Of a stretch of DNA of 64,000 nt, positions 36,053-44,022 are shown piece after piece; position 1 is the first letter of the stretch; the number at the start of each line of letters is the position of its first letter. The notes beneath the pieces are model-generated. The model searched no databases. It saw nothing but the letters and a program-made list of their open reading frames with translations, and was not told the origin of the DNA. The stretch is from assembly GCA_963820395.1 (NCBI GenBank), contig CAWGAE010000015.1, positions 620,001-684,000 on the forward strand. The letters are read 5' to 3'. Position numbers and translations under genes: made by a program. Source of the DNA: DATFVJ01 sp963820395 (GTDB lineage Bacteria > Actinomycetota > Actinomycetes > Streptosporangiales > Streptosporangiaceae).

Positions 36053-36111
36053 TACCGCTCTAGAGTCTCGGTGATCAGCTGCCCCATCTCGCCACCCCCG
36101 AAGACCCCCGA

Positions 36112-36213
36112 TGATCATGAACCCATCCCGTTCACCGTCAACGAAACCCGACGCCTGCTCGCCACCCTGACCCTCACCCCCAGGCAGCCACCGGCCAGGT
36201 GCTGGGAGGCTTA
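36112..36213 (+). pseudogene. C-terminal scrap of an IS4-like transposase
   Basis: EPIPFTVNETRRLLATLTLTP matches the segment near the end of actinobacterial IS4-group transposases (LxPLTVNEIRRLxxxL) that precedes their W-RRRHQ tail. Nothing else of the element remains on either side. Confidence 0.45.
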
Positions 36214-36654
36214 GCGAGTGCTAGGGATGACCACGACGGGGCAGGCCGCGTGGTGCGTGACCTTGCTGCTCACCGAACCCATCAGGAGCTTGACGAACCC
36301 GCCGCTGCCGCGGGTCCCTACGACGAGCATGTCGGCGTCACGCGAGGCTCTGACAAGTTCCTCCGCCGCATCCCCCGTAGGGACGCTCACCGAAACCTCA
36401 GGTACCGGGTCGCCGATTTCGCTCGCGACCTTGTCCACGAATTCCTGGGCCTGCTGCCGCGCCTGCTCCTGGTTAAGGCTGCTCTCGGGGTAGGTGGCCA
36501 AGCCCCAGTAAATCATGGTGGCCGGGCGAACTGGGGCCGGGCGAACTGCCATGACTGTCAGCGGGACATGGCGCAGCGTGGCCTCGTGCATCGCCCAACG
36601 AAGAGCTTGGCGCGAATTGTCCGAGCCGTCCACCCCGACGATGATTCCGGTCAT
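36211..36654 (-). CDS. Universal stress protein (UspA family, ATP-binding type)
   Basis: The 147-residue single-domain protein starts TGIIVGVDGSDNSRQALRWAMHEA. It ends with the ATP-binding signature GTRGSGGFVKLLMGSVSSKVTHHAACPVVVIP, which fits the G-x2-G-x9-G-S pattern. It is cytosolic and expected to act as a dimer in nutrient or hypoxia stress. In actinomycetes such genes often belong to the same dormancy regulon as Acg nitroreductases; an Acg homologue lies at 6.8-8.1 kb. A 13-base unit GCCGGGCGAACTG is repeated in frame inside the gene near 36521-36549. Confidence 0.9.
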   Translation of the reverse strand: MTGIIVGVDGSDNSRQALRWAMHEATLRHVPLTVMAVRPAPVRPATMIYWGLATYPESSLNQEQARQQAQEFVDKVASEIGDPVPEVSVSVPTGDAAEELVRASRDADMLVVGTRGSGGFVKLLMGSVSSKVTHHAACPVVVIPSTR

Positions 36655-36842
36655 TTCTGCTCCTCAGATTCCCGCTCCGTTCCGATTCATCCCCATGACA
36701 GCGTGGCCAGCCGATCGGGCCTTTGGTTGCACTCCGTTACTGGCCGCGCTGTTAGCCTTGGCCTGGGTGCGATCATGGTTCTGTGCATGACGAGAGAACG
36801 GGAGCGCCGCAGGCTGTGGCGGCGCGGGGCACGCATATCGGG

Positions 36843-37895
36843 TCAAGATTCCCAGCCCTCTGCTGTGTATGTCCAGGTACGTGACAAACTGCCCTCCTCG
36901 CCATCTGGCAGCGGCACCTCCGCGGTCTGCAACACGATCCGGAACAACTCGGGGCGCAGCACGGCGACCGTCAGCGCGGCCGGTCGGCCAGTGGCCGGAT
37001 CATCGAACCGGACTGTCACCATCGCCGCAGGCTGCCCGGCTGACAACCGCAGGCTCCGGGCTATCGACCCCGGCGGCAGCTGCATTTCCACGTGCAGTGC
37101 GGCGGGCTTGCCCATCGCCGCCAGATCGCTCCGCAGCGCCTCGGACAGCTCCGGGCACGATGTCAGCGGGAGCAGGCTCAGTGCAGCGCTGGCCCCTACG
37201 GCGGGCGCTAGTGCGCCTGCATCGGAACGAGCGGGCTTCATACCGGAGCCAGCGGCCGGGGCCCTGGAATCACCGGGCGGGGCCCCGGCACCGTCTGCTT
37301 CGCCGGTCTCCGCGGCAGGCGGGACGCCAGCAGGCTCGCTTGCCGTGTCCGCCGGTGCCGGGTGGTCAGCCTCATCCGCGCTCGGCGGTGCGGTACCCAG
37401 GAACGCGCCCGCCATTTCCGTCGGCAGGTAGGTTGTGGCGTAAGCAGCGGGCTCGCCGCTCGCTGTCCAGACCGCGCGCACAACGCACACCGGCTCGGCC
37501 GGGTCGACGTGCAGCGCCCAGCCGATGTCCTCGGGCACCCGGTGCCAGGAAGTCTGACGGTTCCGGCAGGTAAGGCCGCCGCCCATCGGGTCGATTTTCG
37601 AGCGCAGGCCCGGCACGCCCTCCAGCGGGATCAGGTACTCGACAGGACTGACCCGGTGCAGCCGCCCATCGGGCAGTCGGCGGATAAGGTGGCGGCTGAT
37701 GAGCTCGGAGATCGCGGCGTCGATCTGCGCGGTGCTGACGTTGTACTGGCGGGCGAGGATAGTGTGCCGGGGCAGCCGCCAGCCGGGCTCATGACGTACC
37801 AGCGCAATGGCCAGGCGATCAGCTAGGACTTCAGCTGCCGGACGGGCTCGGAACTGGTCGTCGCCTGCTGTTTCCCCGGCGGATCTGGCAACCAA
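36843..37895 (-). CDS. GntR-family regulator with UTRA-like domain and a Pro/Ala-rich insert
   Basis: The protein has 350 residues. Residues about 20-85 form the GntR winged helix (ADRLAIALVRHEPGWRLPRHTILARQYNVSTAQIDAAISELISRHLIRRLPDGRLHRV). The effector part starts at about 120 with the UTRA-type pattern VPEDIGWALHVDPAEPVCVVRAVWTASGEPAAYATTYLPTEMAG. It is interrupted by about 65 low-complexity residues (about 172-235: ADEADHPAPADTASEPAGVPP and on) before the fold resumes. UTRA domains bind small acids or sugars. It has no obvious partner gene; UspA lies downstream on the same strand. Confidence 0.75.
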   Translation of the reverse strand: MVARSAGETAGDDQFRARPAAEVLADRLAIALVRHEPGWRLPRHTILARQYNVSTAQIDAAISELISRHLIRRLPDGRLHRVSPVEYLIPLEGVPGLRSKIDPMGGGLTCRNRQTSWHRVPEDIGWALHVDPAEPVCVVRAVWTASGEPAAYATTYLPTEMAGAFLGTAPPSADEADHPAPADTASEPAGVPPAAETGEADGAGAPPGDSRAPAAGSGMKPARSDAGALAPAVGASAALSLLPLTSCPELSEALRSDLAAMGKPAALHVEMQLPPGSIARSLRLSAGQPAAMVTVRFDDPATGRPAALTVAVLRPELFRIVLQTAEVPLPDGEEGSLSRTWTYTAEGWES

Positions 37896-38129
37896 TCCTC
37901 GCGCCCCCTCACGCGCCTACGAAACCAACTTGCCATCGCCGGCGGCAGGACTGTCGCGCGCGGCGGTAGCGGTACGCCAAGAGAAAGCCCGCCCGGCATC
38001 GGTGGGCACGGCTTTGTCCTTTCTGCCCGCCTTCCTGCAGGGCGATGGTCCGTTCGACGGCGCGCTCGAGCAGCCTGGCCGCCTCCTCGCTGGCTGCGGC
38101 GCCCGTTGCAGCGATTCGCGCGTCACGGC

Positions 38130-39020
38130 TTAGCCCATCCGGCCGGTGACGTAGGCCTTGGTGCGGTTGTCGCTCGGGTCCTGGAAGATGCGGTCGGTCC
38201 GGTCGTACTCGACGAGCACGCCCGTGCGGGTATCGCTCTTTTCGTCGCGGAGCACGGAGTAGAAGGCGGTGCGGTCGCTTACGCGCGTGGCCTGCTGCAT
38301 GTTGTGCGTGACGATGACGATGGTGTACCGCGACTTGATGTCCCGCATCAGGTCCTCGATGGCGGCCGTCGCGATCGGGTCGAGCGCCGAGCAGGGCTCG
38401 TCCATGAGGACGACGTCCGGCTCGACGGCGAGCGTGCGGGCGATGCACAGCCGCTGCGCCTGCCCGCCGGACAGGCCCAGGGCCGACGCCTTCAGGCGGT
38501 CCTTCACCTCGTCCCATAGCGCGCTCTGGCGCAGCGAGCGCTCGACGATCTCGTCCAGCTTGCCGCGGTTGCGCACGCCGTTGATGCGCGGCCCATAGGC
38601 GACGTTGTCGTAGATCGACTTCGGAAACGGGTTCGGCTTCTGGAAGACCATGCCGATGCGCCGGCGCACGGCCGTCGCGGACACATCCTTGCCGTACAGC
38701 GACGCCCCGCGGTAGTGCACATCACCCTCGACGCGGGCGCCTACCACGAGGTCGTTCATGCGGTTCAGCGTCCGCAGCACCGTCGTCTTGCCGCACCCGG
38801 ACGGGCCGATGAACGCCGTGATCTCGTTCTCATGTATGGACAGCGAGACATCCGTGACGGCCCGGAAGGTGCCGTAATAGATCGAGACGTTCTTCGTATC
38901 GAAGACATACGCGTCCAGCGCCGGCGGCGCAGGCTGCGCCTGCTGCTGGGCTGTCGGCTCGGCCAGCCGGGGCTTGGCCAGCTGGGGATTGGCGACGACG
39001 TTCTGCTCAGGCTGTTCCAT
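38130..39020 (-). CDS. pstB: Phosphate ABC transporter ATP-binding protein
   Basis: The protein has 296 residues behind AGGAACGTT. A Gln/Pro/Ala-rich N-terminal tail of about 38 residues precedes a standard PstB ATPase. Walker A is GPSGCGKTT, the signature is LSGGQAQRLCIARTL, Walker B is VVLMDEPCSALDP, and the switch His is in VIVTHNMQQA. It hydrolyses ATP to drive PstCA uptake of phosphate. It is the last gene of pstSCAB, seven bases after pstA. The long tail is unusual for PstB, which is normally about 255-260 residues. Confidence 0.96.
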   Translation of the reverse strand: MEQPEQNVVANPQLAKPRLAEPTAQQQAQPAPPALDAYVFDTKNVSIYYGTFRAVTDVSLSIHENEITAFIGPSGCGKTTVLRTLNRMNDLVVGARVEGDVHYRGASLYGKDVSATAVRRRIGMVFQKPNPFPKSIYDNVAYGPRINGVRNRGKLDEIVERSLRQSALWDEVKDRLKASALGLSGGQAQRLCIARTLAVEPDVVLMDEPCSALDPIATAAIEDLMRDIKSRYTIVIVTHNMQQATRVSDRTAFYSVLRDEKSDTRTGVLVEYDRTDRIFQDPSDNRTKAYVTGRMG

Positions 39021-39027
39021 AACGTTC

Positions 39028-39921
39028 CTAGCGCTGATGTCTGGCGAATCGTGCGGTCACGAATCGGGCGGTGGCCAACAAGATGAAGGCCATTGCGATG
39101 AGTGTGAGCGCCGCGCCCCAGGCGCGGGCCTGCGCACCGGTGTACGGCGATGACGCGTTCGCGAAGATCTGCGAGGGCAGCGCCGTGTTGGCACCGCTGA
39201 ACACGTTCCGGTTCACGGTGGTCACCGTGAGGATGGTGAACAGCAGCGGCGCCGTCTCACCCGCGGCCCGGGCGACGGCGAGCAGAGCGCCGCTGACGAT
39301 CCCGCCGATCGCCGTCGGCAACACCACGGTCAGCGTCACGCGGGCCTTGCTGGCACCGAGGGCGTAGCTCGCTTCGCGCAGCGGGTCCGGCACCAGCTTC
39401 AGCATCTCATCGCTGGAGCGGATCACGACCGGCAGCATCAGGCAGCCCAGGGCGAAAGCGCCGGCCAGGCCCGAGAAGCCGAAGTGCAGCACCCAGATCG
39501 AGAAGATGAAGAGCCCCATCACGATCGATGGCACGCCCGTCATCACGTCGGCCATTAACCCTATGACCCGCGCCAGCGGGTTCTTGCCGCCGTACTCGTT
39601 GAGGTAGACCGCGCCGAGCACGCCGAGCGGCACGGCGATGACCGTGGCGAGGGCCGTGATCTCGATCGTGCCGACTATCGCCGGCCCGATTCCGCCCACG
39701 TTCGCGGGCGCTACCTGCACCGGGATCGAGCCGGTCAGGAAAGACCAGCTGATGACCGAGGCGCCGCGGGCGATCACCGTGTACAGGACGAACCCCAGCG
39801 GGATCGCCACGAGCACCGCCGCGAGCCACATCAGTGCGGTCGCGATGCGGTTCTTGGTGCGCCGCCAGGACGGCGGCTCTCGCAGGTCGAGCTTTGGCTG
39901 CTCGGCAGTGACGGCCATCAA
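39028..39921 (-). CDS. pstA: Phosphate ABC transporter permease
   Basis: The 297-residue protein has six membrane helices and the inner-membrane-component loop around EASYALGASKARVTLTVVLPTAIGGIVSG (EAA motif), which contacts PstB. It begins MAVTAEQPKLDLREPPSWRRTKNRIATALMW. It overlaps pstC by four bases (ATGA), so translation is coupled. It forms the channel half with PstC. Confidence 0.95.
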   Translation of the reverse strand: MMAVTAEQPKLDLREPPSWRRTKNRIATALMWLAAVLVAIPLGFVLYTVIARGASVISWSFLTGSIPVQVAPANVGGIGPAIVGTIEITALATVIAVPLGVLGAVYLNEYGGKNPLARVIGLMADVMTGVPSIVMGLFIFSIWVLHFGFSGLAGAFALGCLMLPVVIRSSDEMLKLVPDPLREASYALGASKARVTLTVVLPTAIGGIVSGALLAVARAAGETAPLLFTILTVTTVNRNVFSGANTALPSQIFANASSPYTGAQARAWGAALTLIAMAFILLATARFVTARFARHQR

Positions 39922-40892
39922 GCACCCCTCTGGCGCCGGGCGGAGCGCTGCACGATCCCCCGGGCGATCACGTTGATGATGATCGTCATGATGAATAGGA
40001 GCACGCCGAGCCCCATCAGCGCGGCGCGGAACACGCCGGAGGCCTCGCCGAACTCGTTCGCGATGACCGCGGGCATGGAGTCGCCGGGGGCGAACAGGTG
40101 CGACGTAATCGTGGCCGACGAGCCGATCACGAGCGCTGCCGCGATCGTCTCGCCCATCGCCCGGCCCAGTCCGAGCAGCACCGCCCCGACGATGCCGCCC
40201 TGGCTGTGCGGCCAGACGGCGCCGCGGATCATCTCCAGGCGGGTGGCGCCCAGCGCGTACGCGCCCTCCTTGTCGATCGCTGGCACCGTCGCGATGACCT
40301 CGCGCGACAACGAAGTCACGATCGGCGTGATCATGAAGGCCAGAATGATGCCCGCGGTGAAGAACGAGGCCCCGCTCGTGGGCGGTCCGAACAGGGCGCC
40401 GAGCACCGGGACGCCCTTGACGGCCGAGCCTATCGAGCTATAGATACCGGCGATCCAGGGCGCGAACACCAGGATCCCCCAGAGGCCCCAGACCACGGAC
40501 GGGACCACCGCGAGGAGGTCGATCACGTACACGATCGGCCGCGCAACCCGCGGCCGCACGACCTCCGTCAGGAGCAGGGCGATGCCCACACTGACCGGGA
40601 CGGCCATCACGATCGCGATCGCCGCCGAGATGGCCGTGCCGTAGATGAAGGCCAGCGCCCCGAATTTCCCTGCCGCGGGGTTCCAGGTGGTCGAGAAGAT
40701 CCCCGAAAGGCCCTCCGTGGTGAACCACGACGAGGCCTGCTGGGTGGTCGAGACAGCGATCAGGACGAGGATCACCAGCACCAGAAGGCCGGCCGCCAGC
40801 GCGAGGACCTGGAAGCCGCGGTCGCCGAGCGACCGCCGCTGTGACAGGACGCTGGCGGGGACGGCCTGGCCTGCCTGCGTGACAGTGCTCAC
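39918..40892 (-). CDS. pstC: Phosphate ABC transporter permease
   Basis: The protein has 324 residues from a GTG at 40892, with six membrane helices. Its EAA loop is EVIATVPAIDKEGAYALGATRLEMIRGAVWPHSQGGIVG. It follows pstS by 37 bp and overlaps pstA by 4 bp. Its first 7 codons (STVTQAG) are echoed by a second copy just upstream (see 40893-40933), which makes the start region unusual. It pairs with PstA to form the phosphate channel. Confidence 0.95.
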   Translation of the reverse strand: MSTVTQAGQAVPASVLSQRRSLGDRGFQVLALAAGLLVLVILVLIAVSTTQQASSWFTTEGLSGIFSTTWNPAAGKFGALAFIYGTAISAAIAIVMAVPVSVGIALLLTEVVRPRVARPIVYVIDLLAVVPSVVWGLWGILVFAPWIAGIYSSIGSAVKGVPVLGALFGPPTSGASFFTAGIILAFMITPIVTSLSREVIATVPAIDKEGAYALGATRLEMIRGAVWPHSQGGIVGAVLLGLGRAMGETIAAALVIGSSATITSHLFAPGDSMPAVIANEFGEASGVFRAALMGLGVLLFIMTIIINVIARGIVQRSARRQRGA

Positions 40893-40933
40893 GGCGACGA
40901 GCCGATCTGGTCCGCCTGCGTCACGGTGCTCAC
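40893..40933 (-). repeat. Diverged duplicate of the pstC start, giving a 13-14-residue decoy ORF
   Basis: A GTG at 40933 overlaps the pstS stop (GTGA) and encodes STVTQADQIGSSP, then stops at the real pstC GTG (40892), whose product begins STVTQAGQA. The two starts lie 41 bp apart, so they are out of frame. It looks like a 41-bp tandem duplication of the pstS-pstC junction, or a coupling mini-ORF. Confidence 0.7.
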
Positions 40934-42036
40934 GACGACGAGGCCGACGGGGCGGCCGATGCCGAGCCGATCTTGCTGAGCTGCGCCGTGGCCTTCTGGT
41001 CCAGGCTGGCGGGCAGGGGCGCGTAACCCAGCTCGGGGAGCAGTTTCTGGCCGGGCCCGAGCAGGTAGCCGATGTACGCCTGGAGCCCCTTCGCGGTTTG
41101 CGTGCTCGACTGGGCCTGGTAGACCAGGTCCCACGACTGATAGGTGATCGGGTACGAGTCGGCGCCGGGCGCCCAGATCGCGCTGAACGTCAGGTCAGGC
41201 GCGATAGTGGCGTTGTCGGCGGCGGCGGTGGCCGACGACACGGTCGGCGCGACGTAGTTGCCGGCCTGGTTCTTGATAGAAGCGAAGGTCAGCCCTGAGG
41301 CCTTGGCGTCGGCGTAGTCCACGTACCCGATGGCCCCGGCGGTGGACTTGACGATCTGCGCCACACCGCCGTTGCCGTTGCCTCCCCGGCTGGTGGCGGG
41401 CCAGTTGATGGTCGAACTGGAGCCGAGCGTCCATGCGCCCCCCGAGGCCTTTTCGAAGAACTCGGAGAAGTTCTGGGTGGTGCCCGAGGAATCCGAGCGG
41501 CGGGCGATGGTGATCGGGGTGTTGGGCAGGGTGACACCCGGGTTCTCCGCCGCGATCGCCGAGTTGTTCCACGTCGTGATCTTGCCCTGGAAGATGCCCG
41601 CGATGACCGGCGCCGACAGCTGCAGCTTGCTGACGCCTGACAAATTGTACGAGACCGTGATCGGGCCGACCAGGACGGGGTAGTAGAGCACCGTCTTGCC
41701 CTTGAAGTTCGCCTGCTCTTTGGCGGGGATCGGCGAGTCCGAGCCCGCGTAGTTGACGACCCCCGAGGCCAGGTCCGTGCGCCCCTTGCCCGAGCCGCCG
41801 CCGCCGTAGTTGACCGTCATGCCGGGCTGGACCGACTTGAAGCTCGAGATGGCCGCCTGCTGGAAGCTGAGCTGGAACGTCGATCCGCTCCCGTTAAGAG
41901 TGCCCGTGAGGGCGGCGCTGCTACTCGGCGACGATCCGCTGCCGCTGCTGCTCGACGAGCATGCGGCGAGAGAGAGAGCCATCGCGACGACGGCGACCCC
42001 CGCCGGCGTGACCCAATGGATGCGCCGACCCTGCAT
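40930..42036 (-). CDS. pstS: Phosphate-binding lipoprotein
   Basis: The 368-residue protein has a signal peptide ending in the lipobox LAAC at about residue 26, followed by a Ser/Gly linker. The mature part has PstS signatures: NGSGSTFQLSFQQAAI, GGGGSGKGRTDLASGVVNYAGSDSP (phosphate-binding loops), ARRSDSSGTTQNFSEFF and GAIGYVDYADAK. It captures phosphate outside the membrane for PstCAB. A candidate PHO box lies about 100 bp upstream. It is first in the operon, 1.1 kb from phoU. Confidence 0.96.
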   Translation of the reverse strand: MQGRRIHWVTPAGVAVVAMALSLAACSSSSSGSGSSPSSSAALTGTLNGSGSTFQLSFQQAAISSFKSVQPGMTVNYGGGGSGKGRTDLASGVVNYAGSDSPIPAKEQANFKGKTVLYYPVLVGPITVSYNLSGVSKLQLSAPVIAGIFQGKITTWNNSAIAAENPGVTLPNTPITIARRSDSSGTTQNFSEFFEKASGGAWTLGSSSTINWPATSRGGNGNGGVAQIVKSTAGAIGYVDYADAKASGLTFASIKNQAGNYVAPTVSSATAAADNATIAPDLTFSAIWAPGADSYPITYQSWDLVYQAQSSTQTAKGLQAYIGYLLGPGQKLLPELGYAPLPASLDQKATAQLSKIGSASAAPSASSS

Positions 42037-42138
42037 ATCAGATACCCCATTCCCGGTTGCGATAAGTACCAGACCCTCGACGGCCAGCCAGCCAGGAGAC
42101 CGCGCTACGCCGATCTAGTCTTACGCGCTGCCCGCCTC

Positions 42139-42171
42139 CGCGAGTTAAGGAATGGAAGATAGACGGTGAAT
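42139..42171 (-). promoter_or_regulatory. Candidate PHO box upstream of pstS
   Basis: Read on the minus strand, three 11-bp units ATTCACCGTCT, ATCTTCCATTC and CTTAACTCGCG follow each other. The first matches the Streptomyces PhoP unit GTTCACC at six of seven bases; the other two are weak (three and four of seven). Position about 100 bp before pstS supports it. Confidence 0.4.
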
Positions 42172-42191
42172 AATATGGAAACAGAAGGTAA

Positions 42192-42509
42192 ATGGTCTTC
42201 ACCGACGCTACCGGCATCGGCGGCGACCTGGAAGATGCCACCCTCTGCACTCTCGCGATTACCGCCTGGCGTGCGGGATACCGTCGATCGCTGGGCTATG
42301 AGTCTTATTCAAAAAGGCCCTGGATGATCTTGCTGACAGTTCGCCTGGAATCGTTATCGAATAGTGCCATAGGCGCCGACACACCTACCATAACAGGCAA
42401 CGACCTCTCCCGGCTCCCGCGGGCCGACCCTGCCGCCCTGATCAGGCTCACCATCGGCGAGGTACGCCGCCTGTTCAACGTCATCGGAATAGACGACCAG
42501 GCAATCTAG
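42192..42509 (+). pseudogene. IS4-like transposase C-terminal fragment
   Basis: The end of this frame reads NDLSRLPRADPAALIRLTIGEVRRLFNVIGI, close to the stretch before the C-terminus of actinobacterial IS4 transposases. The first 60 residues have no recognisable content. No start or catalytic DDE residues are present. Confidence 0.5.
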
Positions 42510-42515
42510 TAGGCG

Positions 42516-43145
42516 GTGACGGCGGTCTGCGTGGCGTGGATGCGGCTGGCGATGCTCGCCGTGGATGTGGTGTCACCGGCCGGGCGGCCGCTGGCTGAGG
42601 GTGACCGGCCGGCACTGGTGGTGGCCGGCACACCGCAGATCCGGACCGGGGATCAGCTGGTGTTCGTGAAGGTGGTCGCGGTCGCGCCGGCGGTGGTCCG
42701 CCGTGACGCCCAGGTCCAGGCAGGCGGCCATCTGGCTGCCCCTGCGCGGCTGGGGACGCTTGAGCAGCAGCTCGATGAACTGGCGGGGCCTGGTCTGATA
42801 GAGGAGATCGCCGCGCATGCGACGCTGGCCGGGCAGGTGAAAGGGGAGGCCAGGCGGGCGATGACGGCCGCGTTCGCGATCCGGGCGACCGTGCTTATGG
42901 CGCGGCAGCCGGACGCGGACTATAGCGAGGTGATGGCCGCGCTGGCCGGTGATCGGGCGCTGGTGCCTGGCAGCGCCCGATCAGGTCCCGCACGCCAAGT
43001 TGCGCTGACAGTCCATGGCATTGGGGCGGATGGGCAGTCCATCAAGGATTTCGAGAAGGATCTGAGGAACAACCTTTGTAAGCGCGAAGCCACCGCCGAA
43101 CGGTCCCATCCAAACAAGGCCAAAACGCAGCTGGGCGCTCGATAA
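42516..43145 (+). pseudogene. IS4-like transposase N-terminal fragment
   Basis: Residues about 78-152 of this frame (GTLEQQLDELAGPGLIEEIAAHATLAGQVKGEARRAMTAAFAIRATVLMARQPDADYSEVMAALAGDRALVP) match the N-terminal domain of IS4-group transposases. Similarity ends abruptly at about 42970, and the catalytic core is missing. It sits directly after a C-terminal piece of the same family, so order is tail then head, as if two copies had recombined. It separates phoU from the pst operon. Confidence 0.6.
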
Positions 43146-43156
43146 TGCGGTGAGAG

Positions 43157-43807
43157 CTAAGGCGGTTTTTGAGATCCTGCGAGGTAGATCACTCGGCGGG
43201 CGATGTTGACAGCGTGGTCGCCAAGACGTTTGTAGAAGCGCGCCACCAGCGTCATCTCCATTGTCACTGGTAGTGCCATTCGTCCTGAGGCGAGCTCGGC
43301 TATCAAGCTGGCGTGAAGCTCATCCATCTCGTCATCACGTTCGGCTAGCACAGGCGCGGCGGAACGGTCGCGCTGGTACCAAGAGTCCGCAGCCTGGCGC
43401 CACATGTCAGATACGAGGTCCCCCATTCGCTCGACGAGCCCCCGGCTGCGCGGCGAGAGCTCCTTGCTGAGAAGGTGGTCGGACCGACAGGCGATATCTA
43501 CGACGAGGTCGTGGGAACGCTCGAGCTCGGGCACGATTCGCAACACGGAGAGCAAGAAGCGCAGGTCTGAAGCGACAGGCGCCTGCAGCGCGATCTCCCG
43601 CTGGACCAGCTCCTCGATCTCCAGGTAGAGGGCGTCGATGATCAGCTCGCGTTCGGCCAGCAGCTTGACCACCTCGTTGTTGCCGCTCAGGAGGGCAGCG
43701 GTCGCCCCGGCCAGGTCCTCGGCGACCATGGCGAACAGTTCAATGACCTTGGCTTCGATGGCCTCCATATCACGCTGAAATTCCTGTCGATGCTCGACCA
43801 TAGCCAC
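43157..43807 (-). CDS. phoU: Phosphate-signalling regulator PhoU
   Basis: The protein has 216 residues (a start two codons later at 43801 is also possible). It has two tandem three-helix PhoU repeats. The metal-binding ExxxD patterns appear in LIIDALYLEIEELVQREIALQ and DDEMDELHASL, and conserved helix ends appear as VPELERSHDLVVDIA and RLGDHAVNIARRVIYL. PhoU links the Pst transporter to the PhoR kinase and limits phosphate uptake. It lies about 1.1 kb upstream of pstS on the same strand, split off by IS4 debris. Confidence 0.93.
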   Translation of the reverse strand: MAMVEHRQEFQRDMEAIEAKVIELFAMVAEDLAGATAALLSGNNEVVKLLAERELIIDALYLEIEELVQREIALQAPVASDLRFLLSVLRIVPELERSHDLVVDIACRSDHLLSKELSPRSRGLVERMGDLVSDMWRQAADSWYQRDRSAAPVLAERDDEMDELHASLIAELASGRMALPVTMEMTLVARFYKRLGDHAVNIARRVIYLAGSQKPP

Positions 43808-44022
43808 AGCCTACTGGGCGCCCGCCCTAGTCCTCCAGCAGCACTCCAGCCGGAGATCGTGATTTCCACAACGGGCAGCCAAACTCGGCACCCACGCAGT
43901 AGTCACTGGAGAGCCGGATGCCCGGGAAGCTGGGCCCGTCCGGTTCGGGAGGGGGTTAAGCCTTTGCCCAGAGTTCAGGCGAACTGAAGGTTCCCCGGCA
44001 TGAACTTAGGGGTCTTCACGCT

